Source of the DNA: an uncultured Eubacteriales bacterium
GTDB taxonomy: Bacteria; Bacillota; Clostridia; Oscillospirales; Acutalibacteraceae
Assembly: GCA_949292775.1 (NCBI GenBank)
Contig: CASFBL010000022.1
Coordinates: 1 to 58,684 of the forward strand
DNA length: 58,684 nt
Direction of reading: 5' to 3'
Numbering within the stretch: the first letter of the stretch is position 1; every line of letters starts with the position of its first letter. Below the pieces are notes generated by a model, which did no database searches, was not told the origin of the DNA, and saw only the letters and a list, made by a program, of their open reading frames with translations. Position numbers and translations under genes: made by a program. Positions 16,086 to 26,900 of this stretch are shown here, in pieces.

Positions 16086-19000
16086 AGCAAAAACAAACCT
16101 GTCCAAACGGTTGGTTGCAGCGCTGTTGTCTGTACTAATGCTGTTGAGCATAGTGCCGTTTTCTGCAACAACTGTGCTTGCTGCCACAGATGAGCATCCC
16201 GATGCAGTAACCTTAACCGTTAAAGACGAAAACCGCAGTGTCGTTGAGGATGCTGAGGTTACTTTCACGATTGATTCTAAAATCAACGGCGACTCATGGA
16301 AAAGTGGAACCAATCAAACCGATGAATACGGCTGTGTGGAAATTCTGTCTAAAGCCGACTTTACTGCGGACGATTTAACGCTTACCGCAACCGTTAGCAA
16401 GGAAGGCTTTGAGACAAATACAACACTTACCGAAGCGGCAATTACCTCTGATGATCAGAATTTTGAAGTTGTGTTGATCAGCAAAATGCCTACCGGAATT
16501 ACGGTTACAGGTCGCACAATTCTATATGACCCTGACCAAAAAGATATTCCGGCGGTTAATGTTCAGGGCGTTCATCCTGAAACGGATACTATTACTTACA
16601 CTATGGACGGTGTTGATTTAGGAACTGAAGCGCCTAAAGTTACAAATGTTAAGCGTGATACTGGCGGGAATGTTGTTCCGTATGTCATTACCGTTAAAGT
16701 TGAAAGAGAAGACAAAGAGTTGCCTTTTGAATCCGGCGAAATTTATACATATGTGAACCCGGCTGATATTCAGGTCGATTTTTCTGCAAATGAGCCGCTT
16801 CCTTATAATGAGGAAGAACAGGAATTAGTTACTGTTCAAGGTGCCGAGAATATCCCAGATGGCAGTAAGGTTACGTGGTATTTAAATGGCCAAGTTTATT
16901 CTGAAAACATTCAAGAGGTTCCAAAAGCAAAAGCTGTTGGAGAATATACTGTAAGACTTGTAATCGCTGGTAACCCAAACTATGAAGTGTTTGACAAAGA
17001 AGGCACGTCCAAAATTGCTGCAACTGAAATAGAGGGCCTCAGCGCACAGCTTGCTTCAGATCTTGTTTATAACGGAAGCGAGCAAGAGCTTTTGAAAAAG
17101 GACGAGGTAACGGGGCAGTTTGTATCCGGTTTAAAAGACGGAGACACAGTCTATTTCATGGTTGGAAACAGCGCGGAAGAGGTTGAAAATTCCAACGCTT
17201 GGGTAGAACTGACGGCTGACAATGTCCCCGTTGGTGAAAATGCTGGAGAGTATTTTGTAAAAATTAAGGTTGAAAGAACAAATTACAATCCAACAGAAAT
17301 AGAACTTAATCCTGCGACCGTGACTATTGCAAAAGCAAATCCGAATTTTGAGTTTGAAAATGAGAATCTGCCTGCAAATATTGTCGGAAAATTCAGCGAA
17401 ATTCAGACGGAAGTGGATTTTGCCGCAGCAGACAGTTCACAGACCGGCGGGGAAATTTCCTATAAGGTTAATTTTGCCGACGCGGCAGATATGCAAAATC
17501 AGAACATTGACGATTATGCCACGATTGATGAAAACGGGCTGTTGACGCTGAAAAAACAGGCTGTGGACCTTGTTGTAACCGCAACTTTGACTGAAACCGA
17601 TAACTATAACAGTGTTACTCTTACACATAACCTGTCAGTGATAGTTCATCCGGATAATCAGGGCGATTTCATTTTACTCGATGAAGAAGAAGTCCAGATG
17701 TATACGCTGGGTGAGTCGCTTCCGACTAACAAGTTTCAAGTGACACAATATGGAAGACAGAATAAAGTAGAAGTTTTCTATGATAGTGCTTGTAAAGAAA
17801 TGTGTAATGCATTAATAGGCAGCGTGAAGGGGACTTGGCCGCACTTCGAAGCTCATCTGACTTGGGCTGATGGCGGAATGCAAGAAATTGCTAACAGGAT
17901 TATAGAAGAAAAAGACAGCGGGCTGGAGCTAACCGTTAGGGTGACAAATGGTACTCGTGCAAAAGAAAATGACCAAGATTATTATACCCTCAAAGTGAGC
18001 TTTGCTGATTTCGGGCAGGGCGAACTGTATACGCTTGACGGCAAAAAGGCAGATGGCAACGAGTGGTATAAAAGCGCAGTTACAGTCAAACCTGCAACGG
18101 CGGACGATGGTACGTCGCTTTATACAATCGCCAAAGAATGCGACCCGGATGCGTTCGGCGATTCCGTGGTGTTTGACGATCAGGGCAAAAAAGAGCGTTA
18201 TGTATATCTCAAAGATGCGAACGGTGCAATTTCGCGCGTAAAAGTTGTAGATGCAAACGGCAAAGACTTTAAAATTGACTCTGTGAACCCTGCTGATTTA
18301 AAGGTGGAATATGTAACATCACCAATAAATACACTCCTTGAAGCAATCACTTTTGGTTTCTACAATCCGTCTGTCACATTGAGATTTACTGCTGCAGACG
18401 ATACTTCCGGCCTTGATTATTTGGACTGGACATATACCCGCGAGGCCGGGCAGTCCGAAACGAACTTGGAAACTGAGGAGGGTACACTGACTTTTGCTGA
18501 CGGCAAAGCAGAGCTTACATTGACCGCTTCACAGGCGAAGCAGTACCGTGGCAATATCTCGTTTACTGTGTACGATAAAGCAGGTAACAGCAACTCTGCA
18601 ACAGACAATGGCAATGTGTTTGTCGTGGATACAATCAGCCCGATAATGACGGTAAAATATGCCGGAGCAGAGCCAGATACGGCTGCACAGAATTCGATAA
18701 ATGATGTTCATTATTTTAACGGTGATGTTGAAGTAGAACTTACCATTACAGAAGCAAACTTCTATGATGAAGATGTCAAGGTTTCTGTATCCAAAGACGG
18801 TGGTGATTTTAATTCTGTAACGGCTGCTTGGAACGATAACAGCGTTGATGTTCATATCGGCACATTCACTCTTACAGGTGACGGTGATTATGTTGTTAAA
18901 GTAGAATACACAGATAAATCAGATAACGAAATGACTACCTATCAGTCGGAGACAATCACGATTGATACGATCAGCCCGACGATGACCGCTACGTACAGCA

Positions 19001-21561
19001 AAGAATCCAGAAAGGTTGATACTACGGCATATTATAACGGAGACGCTACCGTTACCTTTACCGTAAACGAAGCGAACTTCTTCTCCGAAGATGTTGTCGT
19101 TTCCGTATCGAAAGACGGCGAAACACCGTATACCGTAACGCCGAATTGGACAGATAAGAGCGTGGATGAGCATAGCGGCACGTACACCCTTTCCGGCGAC
19201 GGCGATTATGTGGTAAATGTTGAGTATACGGATCGCTCCAACAATAAGATGGTGCCGTACACATCACACACCATCACAATTGACACGATAAAACCCGTTA
19301 TTGATGTCGAATATCAAAATACAAATCTCATCGACACCGTCAAAGACCGTGACGGGAATGACAGACAGTATTTTGACGATACGCAGACGGCAGTTGTAAC
19401 CATTAACGAGCATAATTTCAACGCCAAAGAGGTCGATTTCCAAATCGTTGCCAAGGATATAACCGGCAAAGAACTGGACGCTTCGGCATTGTGTACACTA
19501 TCGGAGTGGCGTCCAGGGGAAAATGATGACATCCATATCATCACCATTACCTATCCGGGTGATGCGAACTACACGTTTGATGTAGACTATACCGACCTTG
19601 CCACAAATCAAGCCGATGATTATGCCCCGGATTACTTCACCGTGGATAAGACTGCTCCGACGAATCTGACGGTTTCTTACAGCACAAGTGTTTTGGATAC
19701 CGTCCTTGAATCTTTAAGCTTCGGCTTCTATAACGCAAAGATGACGGTAACGCTTACGGCCGATGATATTACATCAGGCGTTCACAACTTCAAATACAGC
19801 TACTTGAACGCAGCAGGCGTAAGCCAAGTAAATGCCGAGCTGATTGATCAGGCTGTCGAAGCAGCGGATATCGAGTATTCGGAGGACGGTCTGACTGCGA
19901 CAATGACCTTTGAAATTCCGAAAATGGTTCTGGGAGCGGACAATCAGTTCAACGGTACAGTCGAGTTTACGGCCTATGACCGCGCCGATAATGAAACCAA
20001 TCAGAAGGATACAAAGCGAATTGTTGTGGATAACATCGCACCTACCGCGACCGTTCAATATAATACGCCTGTAAATGAGGTTAACGGTATTTCTTACTAT
20101 GACGGCGACATCCATGCGACCGTAACGATTACGGAAGCAAACTTCTATGCAAACGATGTTCAAGTCATGGTTGCGAAAGACGGCGGAGCGCCATATGCCG
20201 TGACACCGAGCTGGACAGACAACAGCGTGGATACGCACACGGGTACCTTCACACTGACGGAAGACGGAGACTATATCATCACGATAAACTACCAGGATAA
20301 GTCTTCTAACCAGATGCAGACTTATACCTCTAATCAGCTTACGGTTGATACAGACATTCAGGCTCCGACATACAGCATCAACGGCGTTGCCAGAACGAAT
20401 GAAGGCGGTGCGTACAAAAACGATGTAACCGTGGCTTTCAGCTTTGAAGATGAGAACTTTGACACCAAGACGATCAGGCTTGAGAGAACGCGTTTTAATT
20501 CCGTCGAGGATGTAACGGACGATTTTATCCGCTCCTCCGACACCGACAAAGGTGGCTCGGGCAGCTTTGAAATTCCGTCCGAGGTGGAAAACGACGGTAT
20601 TTATGTGTTGACAATCGGCATGACCGATAAAGCTAACCATACAACCGAATCAAGCTTGAAGTTCACAATCAACCGCTACGGCTCCGTGTATGAATACAGC
20701 GATTATCTCACCTCTCTGCTTGAAAAGCAATACATTAAAATTGATGGCAGCAATTCGGAGGCTATTACGCAGGACCTTGTAATCACAGAGTATAACGCAA
20801 ATCAGATTCTCACGGATTCTTTGAATATTCTGATTACGCGTGACGGCGAAGCGATTGATACACAGTATACCTCCACGCCTGCCGTTGACGGCAATGCAGG
20901 TATAGGTGAAAGCGGTTGGTACCAGTATGCGTATACCATTGCCAAGGAAAACTTCGCAGAAGACGGCGTGTATAAGATTACCCTGACCTCTGCATATGCT
21001 GCCGATGATTCGGACAGAAACGAGTCTACCAGCGTTCCGGAAAATTCGATTGATGCAGCCGGGAATCAGGTCTTGCATACTATGGACTTCACGGTCGATA
21101 CTACGAAGCCGGAAATCCGTAATATCGTAAATCTTGACAAGCCGATTGTGAACGCACAAACATTGGATGTCGACTATACAATCGTGGATGTTGGCGGCTT
21201 ACAATCGATTGAAGTCATTGTAAACGGCAGCACGATTGATACAATCACCGAGTTCGGGGATAGTGCTTTCAACTATTCAGGCAGCTTTACGCTGAATGAA
21301 AGTGCCGATGCACAAACTGTTCAGCTTAAGGTAACGGACATTGCCGGCAATGTAACAGATACCGCATCAGACGATTTCAGCACAAACGAACTTTATGTGT
21401 TTAACGATACCATTACCGTATCTACAAACTTCTTCGTCCGTTGGTATGCCAATCAGCCTCTGTTCTGGGGCTCAATTGGCGGCGTTGTAGTGCTTGCGGG
21501 GTTCATTTGGTTCCTCGTTGCATTTAGGCGCAGAAAAAAAGATGACAAAGAAGCAAAATAA
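16078..21561 (+). CDS. Very large Ig-like repeat surface protein, C-terminal membrane anchor
   Basis: This 1,827-residue protein has a signal peptide (cleavage likely after VLA near residue 36). A long ectodomain follows, starting with a carboxypeptidase-like/Cna-B-like segment (LTVKDENRSVVEDAEVTFTI) and MBG-like segments. From about residue 840 it has repeated Ig-like modules with the pattern ITEANFY, then a DYVV/DYII strand pair and YTDKS, each ending in VDTI. One membrane helix near residues 1785-1810 is followed by a basic tail (RRRKKDDKEAK). It lacks LPXTG, so it is membrane-anchored, not wall-linked. It lies inside the secretion operon where other systems encode EsaA/YueB, also a large exported membrane protein, but it shows no sequence likeness to that family. 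It may extend the apparatus through the wall or act as an adhesin. Confidence 0.85.
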   Translation: MAKAKTNLSKRLVAALLSVLMLLSIVPFSATTVLAATDEHPDAVTLTVKDENRSVVEDAEVTFTIDSKINGDSWKSGTNQTDEYGCVEILSKADFTADDLTLTATVSKEGFETNTTLTEAAITSDDQNFEVVLISKMPTGITVTGRTILYDPDQKDIPAVNVQGVHPETDTITYTMDGVDLGTEAPKVTNVKRDTGGNVVPYVITVKVEREDKELPFESGEIYTYVNPADIQVDFSANEPLPYNEEEQELVTVQGAENIPDGSKVTWYLNGQVYSENIQEVPKAKAVGEYTVRLVIAGNPNYEVFDKEGTSKIAATEIEGLSAQLASDLVYNGSEQELLKKDEVTGQFVSGLKDGDTVYFMVGNSAEEVENSNAWVELTADNVPVGENAGEYFVKIKVERTNYNPTEIELNPATVTIAKANPNFEFENENLPANIVGKFSEIQTEVDFAAADSSQTGGEISYKVNFADAADMQNQNIDDYATIDENGLLTLKKQAVDLVVTATLTETDNYNSVTLTHNLSVIVHPDNQGDFILLDEEEVQMYTLGESLPTNKFQVTQYGRQNKVEVFYDSACKEMCNALIGSVKGTWPHFEAHLTWADGGMQEIANRIIEEKDSGLELTVRVTNGTRAKENDQDYYTLKVSFADFGQGELYTLDGKKADGNEWYKSAVTVKPATADDGTSLYTIAKECDPDAFGDSVVFDDQGKKERYVYLKDANGAISRVKVVDANGKDFKIDSVNPADLKVEYVTSPINTLLEAITFGFYNPSVTLRFTAADDTSGLDYLDWTYTREAGQSETNLETEEGTLTFADGKAELTLTASQAKQYRGNISFTVYDKAGNSNSATDNGNVFVVDTISPIMTVKYAGAEPDTAAQNSINDVHYFNGDVEVELTITEANFYDEDVKVSVSKDGGDFNSVTAAWNDNSVDVHIGTFTLTGDGDYVVKVEYTDKSDNEMTTYQSETITIDTISPTMTATYSKESRKVDTTAYYNGDATVTFTVNEANFFSEDVVVSVSKDGETPYTVTPNWTDKSVDEHSGTYTLSGDGDYVVNVEYTDRSNNKMVPYTSHTITIDTIKPVIDVEYQNTNLIDTVKDRDGNDRQYFDDTQTAVVTINEHNFNAKEVDFQIVAKDITGKELDASALCTLSEWRPGENDDIHIITITYPGDANYTFDVDYTDLATNQADDYAPDYFTVDKTAPTNLTVSYSTSVLDTVLESLSFGFYNAKMTVTLTADDITSGVHNFKYSYLNAAGVSQVNAELIDQAVEAADIEYSEDGLTATMTFEIPKMVLGADNQFNGTVEFTAYDRADNETNQKDTKRIVVDNIAPTATVQYNTPVNEVNGISYYDGDIHATVTITEANFYANDVQVMVAKDGGAPYAVTPSWTDNSVDTHTGTFTLTEDGDYIITINYQDKSSNQMQTYTSNQLTVDTDIQAPTYSINGVARTNEGGAYKNDVTVAFSFEDENFDTKTIRLERTRFNSVEDVTDDFIRSSDTDKGGSGSFEIPSEVENDGIYVLTIGMTDKANHTTESSLKFTINRYGSVYEYSDYLTSLLEKQYIKIDGSNSEAITQDLVITEYNANQILTDSLNILITRDGEAIDTQYTSTPAVDGNAGIGESGWYQYAYTIAKENFAEDGVYKITLTSAYAADDSDRNESTSVPENSIDAAGNQVLHTMDFTVDTTKPEIRNIVNLDKPIVNAQTLDVDYTIVDVGGLQSIEVIVNGSTIDTITEFGDSAFNYSGSFTLNESADAQTVQLKVTDIAGNVTDTASDDFSTNELYVFNDTITVSTNFFVRWYANQPLFWGSIGGVVVLAGFIWFLVAFRRRKKDDKEAK

Positions 21562-21585
21562 ACGGTTCGGTTAAGAGGAGTTTTT

Positions 21586-21648
21586 ATGGCTTTCCCACGC
21601 GGGTCTCACCCGCGTGGGAAGTCGAGAACTATTTGTCAGAAGCCTTAG
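21586..21648 (+). CDS. Possible 20-residue leader peptide containing a perfect hairpin
   Basis: A short frame, MAFPRGSHPRGKSRTICQKP, follows AAGAGGAG at ideal distance. Its codons 3-12 form a perfect 13-bp stem with a 3-base loop (21592-21620). It lies between the Ig-like gene and the second FHA gene. It could be a translated leader that controls the structure, or the hairpin could be the functional part and the frame incidental. Confidence 0.35.
   Translation: MAFPRGSHPRGKSRTICQKP
21592..21620. terminator. Perfect 13-bp hairpin between the two halves of the secretion locus
   Basis: TTCCCACGCGGGT and ACCCGCGTGGGAA enclose CTC. No T tract follows, so it may act as an RNA stability or processing element that sets different mRNA levels upstream and downstream rather than as a full terminator. 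Confidence 0.5.
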
Positions 21649-21715
21649 CAGAATGAGTTATTATGCTTTAACTTGTGATAAATAGCAATCATCCGGGTGA
21701 AAAGGTGTTTATATC

Positions 21716-22645
21716 ATGAATGTGTTGATTGAAAATAATATTATTACAGAGATGGAGTGCGGCTCCAATTTTGCATATATTCTGAATGATAACGGCGCCT
21801 TTCTGTCTACCGAGTACAAAGTATTGCAAAGTCAGGCGAACAGTTGCTTTGTGAAGTGCATGAAAATGACTTTTAACGGAAAGCTGCAAATGTTTTATCT
21901 TACAAAGGGATTAAAAACATTTGCCTCGATGCTTCCGTCGATGGATCCCGAAAGCTTTTTGACGATAATAGCCAATTTGCTTGCCGATATTATCAGCGTC
22001 AATCTAAACGGATTCTTATCTTGTAAAAACATTGATATTGCATTTAATCATATATTTGTAGACCCTGCGACTTATAAAGTCAGCCTTGTGTATCTGCCGC
22101 TTAACAAACATATATATGAAGACAATGCAAGTTTTGAAAACGAACTCAGAACCGGGCTGGTTAAGCTTATAGCCGATATGCCCATGCTTTCAACGCCTAA
22201 AACAATGCAATTTTCTGCCGACCTTTCTAACGGAACGCTTAGCGTTGAAGATTTATATGCGCGAACCAAAGGCGGAAAAAACATTGAAGGAGGTCCGATA
22301 AACGACAAGCGAAGTGCCATGGACGGAAAAAATATCGGTTCCGGTTCTTTGCGCATCATTGCAATGAATGCACCCACTCGTATAGAAATCGCCGTAACAA
22401 AAGATGTATTTGTTATCGGCAAGAAGGCGGAAATATGCGATGGCGTGATAGGCTTTAACAAGATGATTAGCCGTTCTCATTGTCGAATTAACAGAATAGG
22501 AAGTCAGTACACGATTACGGACTTGCAAAGTGCAAATGGTACATATGTAAATAGAATCAGGCTGCAGCCGAATCAGCCTCACCCTATCCGTAACGGGGAT
22601 ATTATACGTCTGGCAAATAGTGACTTTCAGGTCAGCATGGGCTAA
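21716..22645 (+). CDS. DUF6382 and FHA domain protein, T7SS core neighbour
   Basis: The 309-residue protein has an N-terminal DUF6382-type domain (about 1-180; LQMFYLTKGLKTFASML, NGFLSCKNIDIAFNHIFVD). A short linker leads to a C-terminal FHA domain (about 210-309) with VFVIGKKAE, SRSHCRIN and SANGTYVN. Unlike the paralogue at 10905 it has no TGLL repeats. It may therefore be the reader that docks onto the phosphorylated repeats or onto the kinase. It is the first gene of the block that continues into the ParA-like ATPase, YukD and EssC. EssC's own N-terminus also has two FHA-like domains, giving four FHA modules in the locus. Confidence 0.85.
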   Translation: MNVLIENNIITEMECGSNFAYILNDNGAFLSTEYKVLQSQANSCFVKCMKMTFNGKLQMFYLTKGLKTFASMLPSMDPESFLTIIANLLADIISVNLNGFLSCKNIDIAFNHIFVDPATYKVSLVYLPLNKHIYEDNASFENELRTGLVKLIADMPMLSTPKTMQFSADLSNGTLSVEDLYARTKGGKNIEGGPINDKRSAMDGKNIGSGSLRIIAMNAPTRIEIAVTKDVFVIGKKAEICDGVIGFNKMISRSHCRINRIGSQYTITDLQSANGTYVNRIRLQPNQPHPIRNGDIIRLANSDFQVSMG

Positions 22646-22657
22646 GGAGGGTGAATT

Positions 22658-23716
22658 GTGGCGAAACCGAGGATTATTATTGCGGATACCGACATCAACT
22701 ACATAATTCCGCTTCAGCTGAAATTCGTCGAGGATTTCTTTGAACAGGTGGATTTGGAAATTATTACGGAGACCAAATACTTTGAATCGCTTTTTTCGGC
22801 TCCTCAAAAAGCGGATATTCTTATTGTTTCCGATGCATTGTACAGTCAGGATATGCAGCGTCATAACATCTCGCATATTTTTGTTATGGACGAACAGTAT
22901 GAAGAGGATCAGACTGCGGATTTAAATATCAACCATATTTTCAAGTATACAAGCATAAAAGAAATCTTTAATGAGATTACCGGAAAAAGTGCAGATATAT
23001 TAAAACTTAAAAACAATGGCAAACAGGAGACACAGGTAATACTGTTCTATTCTGCCAGCGGCGGCACAGGCAAAACAACCGCAGCTATGGGTATAAGTGC
23101 ATCATTGACTAAAAATTATAAGCGCGTGCTTTATATTAACGCAGCTCATCTGCAGGTCTTCCAACATATGCTTGAGAATCATTCTGCGATTACTGCTGCA
23201 GAAATATATGCCCTACTTACTTCTTCATCGGATACTATTTATTCCGATATTAAACATGTTATTCGTAAGGAATTATTCAGCTATCTTCCCCCGTTCAAGG
23301 CAGCGTTGATGTCATTGGGCGTGAATTACTCAATATTTAAACAGATTATTCTTTCTGCCAAAAAAAGCGGAGAATATGATTTTATTGTAGTCGATGCGGA
23401 TATCACATTCGACGAAGACAAGGCTGCTTTACTGAATATTGCGGATAAAGTTGTTATTGTGGTCAAACAAACCTTGGCTTCTGTTCTTGCCACAAATATT
23501 CTCGTTTCCAATATCAACGGAGCAAGCGCAGACAAATATGTTTTTATTTGTAACGACTTTGATAAAGAAAACGACAATGCTCTGATTTCGCCTAATATTG
23601 CGCTTAAGTTTACGGTAAGCGAATACATTGAACATTTTGTACATTATGAAAACATGAAGCCGGATGCGCTTTCGAAAGAAAACAGTATCCAAAAGGCCGC
23701 ATTTTTGATTATGTAA
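22658..23716 (+). CDS. ParA/MinD/CpaE-like P-loop ATPase
   Basis: The 352-residue protein has an N-terminal domain of about 115 residues resembling a response-regulator fold (PRIIIADTDINYII, ADILIVSDAL), without a clear phosphorylation site. A MinD/ParA-type ATPase follows, with the deviant Walker A SASGGTGKTTAA near residue 134 and the Walker B-like DFIVVDADI. This combination is that of CpaE proteins, which localise secretion machines. In mycobacterial ESX-1 the ParA-like EspI is also encoded with the secretion genes. I infer a role in positioning or regulating the apparatus. Translation begins at GTG after AAGGAGG, 12 bp after the FHA gene. Confidence 0.8.
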   Translation: MAKPRIIIADTDINYIIPLQLKFVEDFFEQVDLEIITETKYFESLFSAPQKADILIVSDALYSQDMQRHNISHIFVMDEQYEEDQTADLNINHIFKYTSIKEIFNEITGKSADILKLKNNGKQETQVILFYSASGGTGKTTAAMGISASLTKNYKRVLYINAAHLQVFQHMLENHSAITAAEIYALLTSSSDTIYSDIKHVIRKELFSYLPPFKAALMSLGVNYSIFKQIILSAKKSGEYDFIVVDADITFDEDKAALLNIADKVVIVVKQTLASVLATNILVSNINGASADKYVFICNDFDKENDNALISPNIALKFTVSEYIEHFVHYENMKPDALSKENSIQKAAFLIM

Positions 23717-23728
23717 CGGAGGCCCTCG

Positions 23729-23983
23729 ATGAATAAAGATTCTGCCATCATTATTTTTAATATTATAAAAAGAAACTTCTCTGTGGACCTTGAAGTGCCG
23801 CTGGATATATCTGCCAATGATTTAGTTAATGCACTGAATACAGCGTATGAATTGAATATTGATACTTCGGACATCAAGAATTGTTATTTAAAAGCTGAAA
23901 ATCCTATCGCTCTTCTAAAGGGGAACAAGACCTTGGCGGAATTTGGCCTGCGCAACGGCAGCGTTATTAACTTTACGGAATAG
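23729..23983 (+). CDS. YukD-like ubiquitin-fold protein of the T7SS
   Basis: At 84 residues this has the size and beta-grasp pattern of YukD/EsaB: an IIIFNIIKRNFSVDLEVPLD strand pair, a helix (ANDLVNALNTAYEL) and a C-terminal LAEFGLRNGSVINFTE. YukD is a conserved cytoplasmic accessory protein of Firmicutes type VII systems, encoded next to essC. Here it ends 12 bp before essC, with GGAGG setting the start. Confidence 0.85.
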   Translation: MNKDSAIIIFNIIKRNFSVDLEVPLDISANDLVNALNTAYELNIDTSDIKNCYLKAENPIALLKGNKTLAEFGLRNGSVINFTE

Positions 23984-23995
23984 GAGGCAAATCGA

Positions 23996-26900
23996 ATGAA
24001 TCGATATAAAATTACACTTTCAAGCAATACTCTCTACAAGGAGATTGAACTTGCCCCCGACGCCCAGCAAATTAAGGTCGGTACCGGAATAGATTGTGAT
24101 ATTCGTCTTCGAAAGGAGCTATTCTTTGGCCAATTTGAACTTCTTTTCGTGAAAAATGGTTCCGACTGGTCAGTACACTGCTCGGATAATCTTTATCTAA
24201 CGGCTGGCGACATAAGAAAACTGATGACCAAGAAATTAATCCATGGAGATATTCTTGAAATAAAGTATCAGGAATCCGACAACCTTGTTTTTACCATGGA
24301 TTTTTTAATCGATTTTGATGATGGAAAGAAGAAATATGAGAGAATCATCGATATTTCCGGCCTTCCTTCGCTGACAATCGGTTCATCAGTAAACAGCGAT
24401 ATTGTAATAGGCGGAGAATATGTAAAAGACGATGCGCTCATCCTTAGCAAAAATACGGAAGGGTTTATTGTAGATATTAAGAATACCACTTACGGTGTTT
24501 ATATCAACGGCAAGAAAGCGAAGAGCAAAGATATCATCAAGGAAGGGGATTTTCTCTCCATCTCAGATTATTTCTTCTATTTAAAGGACGATAAGATATG
24601 GACGCAAATCCGTGAAGAGTTGATTGTCAATTCTATTAATTACATTGATAAACCGGAGCAAAATTCTTACCCCAAATTTAATCGGAATACGCGTATAAAA
24701 ACTGTTGTTTGCGATGATAAGATTGAAATACTAGACCCTCCAGCGAAACCGCAAAAACCCAAGAATAATCTTTTTATGAGATTACTTCCTTCTTTTGGTA
24801 TGCTAATAGCTGCAGGGGTTATGGCTTTTTTTGGCGGAGCAATGATTATCATGTCTGCTATCTCTGGAGCCATGGCAATATTCACTACGATTATGAGCAT
24901 CAAAGAAGGTAATAAGGATTATAAGGTAAGTTCTGCCGAGCGTATAGAGAAGTACAACGCTTACATAACAAAGAAAAAAGGCGAGATTCAACAGTGTCGT
25001 GACCAAGAGCGCAATGAATTAGAAGAATTGTTTGTTCCTCAATTCGTTACGGAAGAGCGTTTTGCCTCATTCTCCTCTAAGCTCTTTGACCGTTCAAAAG
25101 ATGATGAGGATTATCTCTGCGTCCGTTTTGGGAATGGCGATGTGCTTTCTAAGCGAGAGATTAACTATAAGAAACAAGAAAAATTAGAAATCGAAGATGA
25201 GCTACAGCAAATTCCCGAACAAATTTGCGCAGAGTACAAAAATGTGCATAATGCACCTATTGTATGTGATTTCAAGCAAATCAATGCAATAGGTGTTGTC
25301 GGTGCGCCTGTATACAGATTTGAGATACTTAAGAATATTGTTATTGATATAGCAGGAAGACAGTATTTTTCCGATGTGAAAATGGTATTCGTTGCTGAAC
25401 GGTTCCATAAAGAGCATGTTCAGTGGCTTAGATTTCTTCCACACGTTTACAATGATACTGTTGGTGGCAGAAACATTGTATGCGACGATGAAAGTAAAAA
25501 TTTGATTTTTGAGTACCTTTATAAGGAACTCACCATAAGAGAGCAAAACAAAACTTATGACAGCAATATTGTTGTGTTCTTCTATGATGAGTGTGGGTTT
25601 AAAAATCATCCGATTTCAAAATTTGTTGACAAGTCCAAGGATTTGGGCGTTACCTTTGTTTTCTTTGGCGACACTCTTGCGGATATTCCGCAAGGGTGTG
25701 GTTATATTGTCTCTATTGTGGACCGTCAGAATGCCGTTTTGATTAATACGCAAGACCGAAGCGAAGTTTCTAACTTCGTTTATCCGAACATTGAAACATC
25801 TCAAGCTGAAGATATTGTTAAACTTTTGGCGCCTGTGTATACTGAAGAGATATCTTTGGAAGGCACGCTAACTAAAAATATTACGATGTTTGAACTTCTT
25901 AACATATTGACTGTAGATGATATTGATTTGAAAAGCAGATGGGAAAAATCACAGGTGTTTAAGTCCATGTCAGCGCCGTTGGGCGTTTCAAAGACCGGAG
26001 TGGTTTCCCTAGATTTACACGACAAGGCACACGGCCCACACGGTCTTGTTGCTGGTACTACAGGTTCCGGCAAATCCGAAATATTGCAAACTTATATTTT
26101 AGCAATGTCCACATTGTTTTCTCCTTATGAAATCGCTTTTGTGATTATTGACTTCAAAGGCGGTGGCATGGTAAATCAGTTTAAGAAATTGCCCCATCTG
26201 CTCGGTGCAATCACAAATATTGATGGCAAAGAAATTAATCGGTCCTTGAAGTCAATTAAGGCTGAACTGCAGAAGCGTCAACGCCTTTTTGCAGAAGTGG
26301 ATGTGAACCATATTGACAAATACATCAGAAAATTTAAAGCCGGTGAAACCAAGGTACCTTTACCGCATCTAATTATTATCGTGGATGAGTTTGCGGAGTT
26401 AAAGGCAGAACAACCGGAATTTATGAAGGAGCTGATTTCTGCCGCTCGTATTGGTCGAAGCCTAGGCGTGCACCTTATTCTTGCAACGCAAAAGCCATCC
26501 GGTCAGGTTAACGAACAGATTTGGAGTAACTCTCGGTTTAAACTTTGTTTGAAGGTTCAAAGTCAGGAAGATAGTAATGAGGTAATTAAATCTCCTCTGG
26601 CTGCGGAAATTAAAGAACCGGGGCGTGCATACCTACAAGTAGGTAATAATGAAATTTTTGAACTGTTCCAGTCTGCATACAGTGGCGCTTCTGAAAAGAC
26701 CGATGATTCCAACGTAAAAGAATTTACGATTTACAGTTTGAATGAGTCAGGCAAGCGTATGCCTGTATACTCACAAAAGAAGAAAAAGAGTGGCGAAGGT
26801 AGCGCTACACAGTTGGATGCGATTGTTAAGTATGTTGCAGACTATTGTGACAGCATTAATCTTCCTAAGTTGCCAGATATCTGCCTGCCTTCTCTCAGTA

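Noticed and set aside
19774-21159. Minus-strand frames of 288 and 169 codons opposite the Ig-like gene
   Set aside because: No ribosome binding sites and no family resemblance; the plus-strand repeats explain the open frames.
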